From the NCBI GenBank assembly GCA_012961755.1, contig DTYS01000241.1, positions 1-11,859 on the forward strand: a stretch of DNA of 11,859 bases, given 5' to 3'. The position numbers and the translations under genes are program-made. Origin of the DNA: Candidatus Latescibacterota bacterium (GTDB lineage: Bacteria; Latescibacterota; 4484-107; B68-G9). The notes beneath the pieces are model-generated. The model worked only from the letters and a program-made list of their open reading frames with translations, was not told the origin of the DNA and made no database searches. This document shows positions 5,826 through 11,859 of the stretch, piece after piece. Within the stretch, counting starts at the first letter, position 1; every line of letters begins with the position of its first letter.

Positions 5826-7241
5826 ATGCTGGACCCCCACGTGGTCGAGCAGGTGATAGGCCACCCATTGGCTCAGAGGCTCTTCAGGTATATAACTAAG
5901 GAAAGGAGGAGCGGAAGGGGCCTGCTTGAGGATGCTATGCTCTCCTACGGGGGGGATGGCCAGGGGATCCCGTTCGAGGAGAAACTCGGATGTTTTCCCC
6001 TGAAGCTCGTCCTTGGAGCCTTAGCAAGGTGGGGGTTCAAGGCTCCAAAGCAGGTCGTCAGGGAGCAGGTCTTCGGGGACGTGCACACCAGGAGGGCCAT
6101 AGTCAACGTGATAAAGAGCGTAGGGGAGCTGGGCCTTACGAGGCCCCAGACGTTCCTTTCCCCCCTTCTGGTCGTCTGGAACTTCACCGACTCCTGCAAC
6201 CTTCGCTGCAGACACTGCTACCAGGAGGCCGGAAGACCCTCCGGGGACGAACTCAGCGTCGAGGAGAAGAAGGAGGTGATAGACCAGCTTGCGGACGCAT
6301 ACGTTCCCTTTTTAGCCTTTTCCGGTGGGGAGCCCCTTATGGGTAGGGGATTCTGGGAGGTTGCAGAATACGCAAGACGTAGGGGAATATGGCTCTCGGT
6401 GGCCACCAACGGAACCCTCATAACTAAGGATGTAGCCGAGAGGCTTTACGATGTAGGCATAAGTTACGTCCAGATAAGCTTGGACAGCCCTATCCCCGAG
6501 CGGCACGATTGGTTCAGGGGGATACCGGATGCATGGGAGAGGGCTGTGGAAGGGATTAGGAACGCGGTCGCGGCCAGGAGGGAGATGACTGAGGTCGGGG
6601 TGGCCATGGTCCTCACGAGGTGGAACTACGGCGAGGTGGACGACATGATAGAGCTGGCTGCCGACCTTGGGGTGGACATATTTTACATCTACAACTTCAT
6701 CCCGGTGGGGAACGCAAGGTCCATAGTTGAACAGGACTTAAGCCCTGAGATGAGGGAGGAGGTGCTCCATAAGCTTTACATGTACATGACCGAGGGGAAG
6801 ATAGGTGTAATGACTACGAGCCCTCAGTTCGGAAGGATCTGTATGATGGAGGCATCTGCCGGCGAAAGGATTGCGATAGGGCACTATGGCATAGATGCTG
6901 GGGAGAGGGCGAGGGTCCTGGCGCAGTACATAGGGGGGTGCGGTGCGGGTAGGGCATACTGCTGCATAGAGCCCAACGGGATAGTAACCCCATGTGTCTT
7001 CATGAAGCTTCCAGTCGGGGACCTGAGGAGGCAGAAGTTCTTGGACATATGGAGGAAGTCCCCGGTAATGCTTAAGCTCAGGGACAGGGGGAACCTGAAG
7101 GAGAACTGCGGGAGCTGCGAGTACCGACCTGTCTGCGGTGGATGCCGGGCGAGGGCGTACAGCTACCTCGGTGATTACCTCGGACCCGACCCCGGATGTA
7201 TAAACAACATATCCCACTGGCTGACCCTTAAGGCGGCCTGA
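5826..7241 (+). CDS. Radical SAM/SPASM domain protein
   Basis: The protein is 471 residues. The first about 115 residues are a mostly helical extension not normal for simple SPASM enzymes. The radical SAM core follows, with C124, C128 and C131 in CNLRCRHC, FSGGEP at 165-170, a VATNG strand at 192-196 and a VQISLDS strand at 215-221. The C-terminal SPASM region has cysteines C372, C379/C380, C390, C428, C431, C437, C440 and C458, enough for two auxiliary [4Fe-4S] clusters. SPASM enzymes modify peptides or proteins, or work in tetrapyrrole pathways (heme AhbD, heme d1 NirJ); the order of motifs fits either. ATG 5826 has GGGAGG 8 nt upstream, inside the end of the previous gene. The pair is surely one operon, and both probably depend on the upstream Fe-S system. 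The substrate cannot be read from the sequence. Confidence 0.88.
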   Translation: MLDPHVVEQVIGHPLAQRLFRYITKERRSGRGLLEDAMLSYGGDGQGIPFEEKLGCFPLKLVLGALARWGFKAPKQVVREQVFGDVHTRRAIVNVIKSVGELGLTRPQTFLSPLLVVWNFTDSCNLRCRHCYQEAGRPSGDELSVEEKKEVIDQLADAYVPFLAFSGGEPLMGRGFWEVAEYARRRGIWLSVATNGTLITKDVAERLYDVGISYVQISLDSPIPERHDWFRGIPDAWERAVEGIRNAVAARREMTEVGVAMVLTRWNYGEVDDMIELAADLGVDIFYIYNFIPVGNARSIVEQDLSPEMREEVLHKLYMYMTEGKIGVMTTSPQFGRICMMEASAGERIAIGHYGIDAGERARVLAQYIGGCGAGRAYCCIEPNGIVTPCVFMKLPVGDLRRQKFLDIWRKSPVMLKLRDRGNLKENCGSCEYRPVCGGCRARAYSYLGDYLGPDPGCINNISHWLTLKAA

Positions 7242-7252
7242 GATGGAACCAC

Positions 7253-7283
7253 GGACCGTCGTGGGACTCCCACTCGGTCCTTT
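7253..7283 (+). terminator. Intrinsic terminator of the radical SAM operon
   Basis: GGACCG (7253-7258) pairs with CGGTCC (7275-7280), and inside it GTGGG (7261-7265) pairs with CCCAC (7269-7273) around a 3-nt ACT loop, with only a 2-nt and 1-nt internal mismatch. A short T-run (TTTCT) follows at once. It begins 11 nt after the stop of the SPASM gene, so it probably separates that operon from the formyltransferase operon. Confidence 0.75.
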
Positions 7284-7446
7284 CTGCGTGGCTTCCCGGG
7301 CGTCCCACGGGTCGAAGGAGCTTCCAGGAGCCGTACGCTCTCCGGGTCCTGGATGGCTCGGAACCATGGCTGCGAACCTTCGGCCTTGCCTTTCGAATGG
7401 AAGGGAAATATCTTTGGGCTGAGCGAAACTTGAAAGGGGGCTCGTC
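7284..7446 (+). other. Non-coding gap between terminator and formyltransferase gene, with an extra hairpin
   Basis: The stretch has no gene I can support. It holds TCCAGGA (7323-7329) pairing with TCCTGGA (7347-7353) across a 17-nt loop that can itself form GAGC/GCTC, and near its 3' end a candidate promoter and the ribosome site of the next gene. An open frame of 59 codons across the gap (7243-7422) is rejected because of its codon use and the terminator within it. Confidence 0.5.
7386..7414 (+). promoter_or_regulatory. Candidate sigma-70-type promoter for the formyltransferase-rlmD-dnaE genes
   Basis: TTGCCT (7386-7391, four of six consensus bases) and TATCTT (7409-7414, four of six) are separated by exactly 17 nt. 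The pair lies after the terminator and about 33 nt before the next start codon, leaving a short leader with the ribosome site GAAAGGGGG at 7432-7440. Position supports it; the match is only moderate. Confidence 0.35.
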
Positions 7447-8286
7447 ATGTATCGTCTGGGATGGTTCTCTACGGGCAGGGACCCGGCCGCAAGGGAGCTT
7501 TTAAGGGTGGTGAGAGAAGCTATAGCGAAGGGTGTCGTTCCTGCGGAGATCTCCTTCGTCTTCAGCAACAGGGAACCCGGCGAGGCCGAGGAGAGCGACA
7601 AGTTCTTCCGGATGGTAAGGGGATATGGGATACCTCTCGTCACGTTCTCCTCCCGAAGCTTCCTCCCCGAACTTCGCAGGAAAGGACGCGAAGACCCGGA
7701 GGCCCTATCCCGCTGGCGCATCCTGTACGACAGGGAGGTCATGGAGAGGCTACGGGGACGTCCTGCGGACCTCTACGTGCTTTCGGGGTATATGCTCATA
7801 GTCGGGGATGAGATGTGCAGGGAATACAAAATGATAAACCTCCACCCCGCCGAGCCGGGGGGTCCCAAAGGAACGTGGCAGGAGGTAATATGGGAACTGA
7901 TAAGGAGGAGGGCCGAAAGGACCGGGGTCATGATGCACCTCGTGACGGAACGGTTGGACGAAGGTCCCTCCGTTACGTACTGCACCTTTCCGATAAGGGG
8001 CGGCGTGTTCGATCCCCTCTGGGACCAGATGGAGAGGAAGCTAAGGGAGAAACCATTAGAACAGATCATCCGGGAGGAAGGGGAGGCCGAGCCCTTATTC
8101 TCGGAGGTAAGGAGACAGGGGGTAAAGAGGGAGCTTCCCCTCATAGTTCGGACCCTGAGGGCCTTCGCCGTGGGGGAGGTTGAGATCAGGGAGGGTAAGC
8201 CCTTCTCCGGAGGGAGGTTCTTGGAAAGGGGCTACGACCTCACCGAGGAGGTCGAGAGGGCCGTGAGGGAGGGGAAAGCTTTCTGA
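7447..8286 (+). CDS. Divergent formyltransferase-family protein (PurN/GART-like) with C-terminal extension
   Basis: The protein is 279 residues; PurN is about 190-210. Residues 1-185 resemble the formyltransferase Rossmann fold: VFSNREPGEAE after strand two (38-48), the LSGYM loop (112-116), and the catalytic triad pattern of glycinamide-ribonucleotide transformylase, N131 and H133 in INLHPA plus D171 in RLDEGP. Members transfer a formyl group from 10-formyl-tetrahydrofolate to an amine. Residues about 190-279 are an extra, charged, mostly helical tail not found in PurN. The usual PurN loop after the catalytic His is replaced by a proline- and glycine-rich PAEPGGPKG segment followed by TWQEVIW, so the acceptor may differ from glycinamide ribonucleotide. 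No purine gene is next to it. ATG 7447 has AAAGGGGG 6 nt upstream. It is 13 nt before the rRNA methyltransferase gene. Confidence 0.75.
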   Translation: MYRLGWFSTGRDPAARELLRVVREAIAKGVVPAEISFVFSNREPGEAEESDKFFRMVRGYGIPLVTFSSRSFLPELRRKGREDPEALSRWRILYDREVMERLRGRPADLYVLSGYMLIVGDEMCREYKMINLHPAEPGGPKGTWQEVIWELIRRRAERTGVMMHLVTERLDEGPSVTYCTFPIRGGVFDPLWDQMERKLREKPLEQIIREEGEAEPLFSEVRRQGVKRELPLIVRTLRAFAVGEVEIREGKPFSGGRFLERGYDLTEEVERAVREGKAF

Positions 8287-8299
8287 ACTTGGGAAGGAT

Positions 8300-9649
8300 A
8301 TGGCCCTTCGCAAGGGGGACATAATAAAGGTGAGCTTCGGGGCCCTGTCCTATAAGGGGTACGGCCTCGGAACTTACGACGGTAGGGAGGTGGCCGTCCC
8401 GGGTGCCCTTCCGGGCGAGAGGGCCAAAATCGAGGTCCTCAGAAGGCCAAGGCATAGGATAGTGGGGAGGCTCGTGGAGGTGCTGGAGTCCCCGTACAGC
8501 AGGGTGGAACCTAGATGTACCCACTTCGGGACCTGTGGAGGATGCCTCTGGCAGGACCTCCCCTACGAGGTCCAACTGGGGCTCAAGGAGGGGCTCGTGC
8601 GCGAGTACCTTGAAGACCACTTGGACGGCCCTCTGCTTCCCATCCTGCCGTCCCCCCAACTCTGGGGGTACAGGAACAAGATGGAGTTCTCCTTCGACAG
8701 GGGACCCGAAGGGGTGGTCCTGGGGCTCCATCCTCGGGGGAGGTTCGACGTGACCTTCGACCTTTCGGAATGTCCGATCTCCCCCCCACCCTTCCCAAAG
8801 GTGGTCTCCTTCGTAAGGGACCTCGCACGGAGGACTTCCCTGCCCCCCTACGACCTCAGGACACACGAAGGGCTCCTCAGGTTCCTAATACTCAGGCGCT
8901 CCCCTAAGACCCGCGAGGCTCTGATCGGGATAACTTCCTCCGGAAGGCACGATAAACTTACCCTTGTGGCCAGGGAGCTCGGGGAGGCCTTTCCGGAGGT
9001 CAGGGGCGTGGTGGGGATATTCAACCCATCTCCCGGACAGTTCGCATACGGGGGGAAGAGGGAGGTGCTCTGGGGGGAGGAGAGGTTCAGGGAGGAGGTC
9101 GAGGTAGGGGGGAAGAGGTTCACCTTTTACTTATCGCTGGTCTCCTTCTTCCAGACGAACTCCGGAGGGGCGGAGAGGCTATACGAAGTTGTGAGGGAGT
9201 TCGCTGGGCTCTCGGGGCGCGAGAGGGTCCTGGACCTCTTCTGCGGGGTGGGGACCATAGCGTCCGTACTAGCGCCGGAGTCCAAGGAGATAGTGGGGGT
9301 AGAGGTGGTGGAGGAGGCCGTGGAGGACGGCCTGAGGAACCTCAGGGAGAACTACTTAGGAAACGTACGGCTCATCTCCGGGACCGCTGAGGACGCCCTC
9401 CGAAGCCTGGACGGTCCCTTCCACCTCGCGGTCGTGGACCCCCCGAGGGCGGGGATGCATCCTAAGGCCAGGAGGGAGCTGTTGGAACTTTCCCCGGACA
9501 GGATAATATATGTCTCGTGTAACCCTAAGAGCCTTAAGGAAGACTTGGAGGTCCTGCTCAAAGGGTACAGGGCCGTAAGGGCTAGACCCTTGGACCTCTT
9601 TCCCCACACCCCACACGTGGAGACGGTAGTGGAGCTTGTGCACAGGTAG
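8300..9649 (+). CDS. rlmD: RlmD/RumA-type 23S rRNA (uracil-5-)-methyltransferase
   Basis: The protein is 449 residues, a normal length. An N-terminal TRAM RNA-binding domain spans about 5-62. C73, C79, C82 (CGGC) and C158 match the four ligands of the [4Fe-4S] cluster of E. coli RlmD. The methyltransferase domain follows: FFQTNSG (283-289), SAM-binding LDLFCGVGT (311-319), VDPPRAG (379-385), the catalytic nucleophile C407 in VSCNPKS, and the proton-abstracting Glu441 in HVETVVEL. The family forms 5-methyluridine in 23S rRNA using SAM; RlmD, RlmC and TrmA are hard to tell apart, and the cluster favours RlmD or a dual-site RlmCD. ATG 8300 is the only sensible start because the TRAM domain begins right after it, but the GGGAAGG ribosome site lies just 2 nt before it, unusually close. 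Being cluster-dependent, it may be a client of the upstream Fe-S system. Confidence 0.9.
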   Translation: MALRKGDIIKVSFGALSYKGYGLGTYDGREVAVPGALPGERAKIEVLRRPRHRIVGRLVEVLESPYSRVEPRCTHFGTCGGCLWQDLPYEVQLGLKEGLVREYLEDHLDGPLLPILPSPQLWGYRNKMEFSFDRGPEGVVLGLHPRGRFDVTFDLSECPISPPPFPKVVSFVRDLARRTSLPPYDLRTHEGLLRFLILRRSPKTREALIGITSSGRHDKLTLVARELGEAFPEVRGVVGIFNPSPGQFAYGGKREVLWGEERFREEVEVGGKRFTFYLSLVSFFQTNSGGAERLYEVVREFAGLSGRERVLDLFCGVGTIASVLAPESKEIVGVEVVEEAVEDGLRNLRENYLGNVRLISGTAEDALRSLDGPFHLAVVDPPRAGMHPKARRELLELSPDRIIYVSCNPKSLKEDLEVLLKGYRAVRARPLDLFPHTPHVETVVELVHR

Positions 9650-9704
9650 GTCTCGAAGGGCTCTCGAAAGGCACGTACGATTAGGTCGGAAGAAAGGGGG
9701 GAAG

Positions 9705-11859
9705 ATGGACTTCGTGCACCTGCACACCCACTCCTATTACAGCCTCTTAGATGGGCTGAACAGCCCGGAGGCGCTCCTTTCGAGGGCTGCCGAACTCGGG
9801 ATGAAGGCCTTGGCGCTCACGGACCACGGGGCACTCTACGGCACCGTGGAGTTCTACAAGGCCGCGAAGGAGGCCGGGATAAAGCCGATACTGGGGTGCG
9901 AGGTATACGTCGCTCAGAAGAGCAGGTTCGACCGCCCGTCGAACGAAAGGCCGTACCACCTCATACTCCTGGCGAGGGATCAAGATGGGTACAGAAACCT
10001 CGTCCGGCTCGTCACCGAAGCTAACTTGGAGGGGTATTACTATAAGCCAAGGGTGGACAAGGAACTTCTGAAGGAGCGTTCCGAGGGACTTATCGCCACC
10101 ACCGCCTGCATAATGGGGGAAGTGCCGAGGGCCCTTCTGGAACGAGGCGAAGACGAGGCTGAGAAAGCCGTCAGGGAGTACCTGAAGATATTCGGCGAGG
10201 AGAACTTCTTCCTGGAGCTCCAGCATCATCCGGAACTTCAAGGTCAGGATGAGGTCAACGCAGGGCTGCTCGCGCTCGCCAAAAAGCTCGGGCTCCCTTT
10301 GGTGGCCACGCAGGACGTGCACTACTTAGCGCCCGAGGACGCCCCCGTCCAGGACACGCTCCTCTGCATCCAGACCCAGAGCACCCTGGACGACCCCAAC
10401 AGGCTCTCCATGCTCGGCGTGGACTACAGCATGACTTCTCCGGAGCAGATGTGGGAGTGGTTCAGAGATGTGCCCGAGGCATTGGAGAACACCTTGAGGA
10501 TAGCCGAGATGTGCTCGGTGGAACTTCCCCTGGGGAGGGTAGTTTTTCCCCACTTCCCTACGCCCGAGGGACTCTCCCCCGGCGAGTACCTGAGGCAGCT
10601 CTGTTACGAAGGCATGAGGAAGCGTTACGGGCTGGCCGAAAGGGACGGTAGGTGGGAGCCGACGGGAGAAGTGCCCCTCGAGGTCCTGCCCAAGCCACCT
10701 GAGGAGATAGCCGAGAGGCTCGAGTACGAGCTTGAGGTCATAGGAAGGATGGGGTTCGAGACGTACTTCCTCATAGTCTGGGACTTCGTAAGGTTCGCGA
10801 AGGAGAGGGGCATAATGGTGGGGCCCGGCAGGGGGTCCGCTGCCGGGTCCTTGGTCTCCTACGTCTTGGGGATAACGGACATAGATCCCCTCAAGTACGA
10901 CCTCATGTTCGAGAGGTTCCTCAACCCCGACAGGAAGGAGGAGCCCGACATAGATGTCGACTTCGACGACGAGCACAGGGACGAGGTCATAGAATATGTC
11001 GCCAAGAAGTACGGGAGGGAGAAGGTAGCTCAAGTTGTAACTTTCGGGACCATGGCGGCCAAGGCGGCCGTCAGGGACGTCGGGAGGGCCATGGGACTCT
11101 CGTACGAGCAGGTGGACGAGATAGCCAAGCTCATCCCCGACAGGATAGGCGTAACCTTGGAGGAAGCCCTTAAGGAACCCGAACTCAGGAGGAGGTACGA
11201 GGAGGAGGAGAGGGTGAGGAAGCTTTTGGAGACGGCGATGAAGCTTGAGGGGGTGGTCCGCCACGCATCGGTGCACGCATGCGCTGTGGTCATATCCGCC
11301 GAACCTCTGACCGAATATACCCCCCTCCAGTACGCCCCGAGGGGGGAGAAGGTGGTGATAACCCAATATACCGCGGATTCTTTAAAGGATTTGGGCCTCC
11401 TGAAGATGGACCTTCTGGGCCTCAGGAACCTCACGGTCATAAAGAGGTGCACCGAGATGGTGAAGGCCCGCTACGGCGAGGAGCTCGATGTGCACCAACT
11501 TCCTCCGGACGACCCCGAGACCTACGAGCTCTTCGGCAGGGGGGAGACCACTGGCATCTTCCAGTTCGAGTCCGAGGGGATGAAGAAATATCTGAGGGAA
11601 TTGAAACCTAAGAACTTCGAGGACCTCATAGCTATGGTCGCCCTCTACAGGCCCGGTCCCATGCAGTTCATAGACGAGTACATAGCCCGCCACCACGGCC
11701 GTAAACCCGTCACCTACGAACATCCCCTCATGGAGAGGACGCTTAAAGGGACCTACGGTATAACGGTATATCAAGAACAGCTCATGCAGACATCCAAGGA
11801 CATGGCCGGGTTCACGGGAGGGGAGGCCGACACCCTCAGGAAGGCCGTGGCCAAGAAGA
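9705..11859 (+). CDS. dnaE: DNA polymerase III subunit alpha, N-terminal 718 residues (3'-partial)
   Basis: The frame runs open from ATG 9705 to the window end, giving 718 of about 1,150 residues. The PHP domain has all nine metal-ligand positions of the intact family: H5, H7, D16, H41, E66, H85, C135, D204 and H206, so a metal-dependent PHP proofreading exonuclease is plausible, unlike the degenerate E. coli PHP. The C-family polymerase palm follows with GPGRGS (373-378), the catalytic aspartates in PDIDVDFDD (D415-D422), and the third Asp D569 in KMDLLGLRN, equivalent to E. coli D555. The tail reaches the fingers, with YRPGPM and the YQEQLM segment. The clamp-binding and OB regions are outside the window. 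AAAGGGGGG just upstream of ATG 9705 is a good ribosome site. The gene follows rlmD after 55 nt with no terminator visible, so co-transcription is likely. Confidence 0.95.
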   Translation, partial: MDFVHLHTHSYYSLLDGLNSPEALLSRAAELGMKALALTDHGALYGTVEFYKAAKEAGIKPILGCEVYVAQKSRFDRPSNERPYHLILLARDQDGYRNLVRLVTEANLEGYYYKPRVDKELLKERSEGLIATTACIMGEVPRALLERGEDEAEKAVREYLKIFGEENFFLELQHHPELQGQDEVNAGLLALAKKLGLPLVATQDVHYLAPEDAPVQDTLLCIQTQSTLDDPNRLSMLGVDYSMTSPEQMWEWFRDVPEALENTLRIAEMCSVELPLGRVVFPHFPTPEGLSPGEYLRQLCYEGMRKRYGLAERDGRWEPTGEVPLEVLPKPPEEIAERLEYELEVIGRMGFETYFLIVWDFVRFAKERGIMVGPGRGSAAGSLVSYVLGITDIDPLKYDLMFERFLNPDRKEEPDIDVDFDDEHRDEVIEYVAKKYGREKVAQVVTFGTMAAKAAVRDVGRAMGLSYEQVDEIAKLIPDRIGVTLEEALKEPELRRRYEEEERVRKLLETAMKLEGVVRHASVHACAVVISAEPLTEYTPLQYAPRGEKVVITQYTADSLKDLGLLKMDLLGLRNLTVIKRCTEMVKARYGEELDVHQLPPDDPETYELFGRGETTGIFQFESEGMKKYLRELKPKNFEDLIAMVALYRPGPMQFIDEYIARHHGRKPVTYEHPLMERTLKGTYGITVYQEQLMQTSKDMAGFTGGEADTLRKAVAKK

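Noticed and set aside
7243..7422. 59-codon ORF right after the SPASM gene, a tempting precursor-peptide candidate for the radical SAM pair
   Set aside because: Four of its five arginines are CGG/CGC while real genes here use mostly AGG, it has no good ribosome site, and a strong terminator lies inside it.
6738..7742. 334-codon minus-strand ORF that spans the 7242-7446 gap
   Set aside because: It is antisense to two well-supported genes and to the terminator, and its composition is that of a mirrored codon bias.
10326..11366. 346-codon minus-strand ORF
   Set aside because: It is the antisense shadow of dnaE, rich in Leu, Pro, Gly and His as expected from reversed GC-rich codons.

Overview
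This is an 11.9 kb stretch of a bacterial chromosome in which every convincing gene lies on the + strand. The bacterial replicase subunit DnaE, an RlmD-type rRNA methyltransferase and clear Shine-Dalgarno sequences point to a bacterium. The sequence is GC-rich, uses AGG for most arginines and ATA for many isoleucines, and carries radical SAM and SUF-type Fe-S proteins. That combination suggests a thermophilic anaerobe from a deep-branching phylum (Chloroflexota-like or similar), but I cannot place it further. No tRNA, rRNA, CRISPR array, insertion sequence or phage gene is visible.

Layout. (1) 1-2022: a GHL10-type glycoside-hydrolase-like protein, probably missing its N-terminus at the window edge, with a C-terminal ThuA/amidotransferase-like domain. 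(2) 2024-2157: a short broken remnant of a TrmO/TsaA-type tRNA methyltransferase gene, which no ORF reveals; a strong hairpin overlaps its end. (3) 2211-4274: a compact set of an SufC-type ATPase, a short SufB/SufD-type scaffold and a NifX/NafY-like protein, which looks like a minimal two-component SUF (SMS-type) Fe-S assembly unit plus a metallocluster-carrier-like protein. (4) 4276-4369: an intergenic stretch that folds into a long interrupted hairpin, a candidate structured RNA or leader. (5) 4414-7241: two tightly linked radical SAM genes, one with a B12-binding-type N-terminus and one with a SPASM domain, closed by a strong intrinsic terminator at 7253-7283. (6) 7447-9649: after a roughly 200-nt non-coding gap with a candidate promoter, a divergent formyltransferase and an RlmD-like 23S rRNA uracil methyltransferase. 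(7) 9705 to the end: the first 718 codons of DnaE, cut by the window edge.

How the parts may work together. SufC and the SufB-like protein should build [4Fe-4S] clusters. The radical SAM pair and the RlmD-like enzyme all carry cluster-binding cysteines and are plausible clients. The radical SAM pair looks like a two-step biosynthetic module of unknown product. The most useful points for follow-up are the Fe-S and radical SAM neighbourhood, the intergenic RNA-like fold, and the decayed trmO scar.
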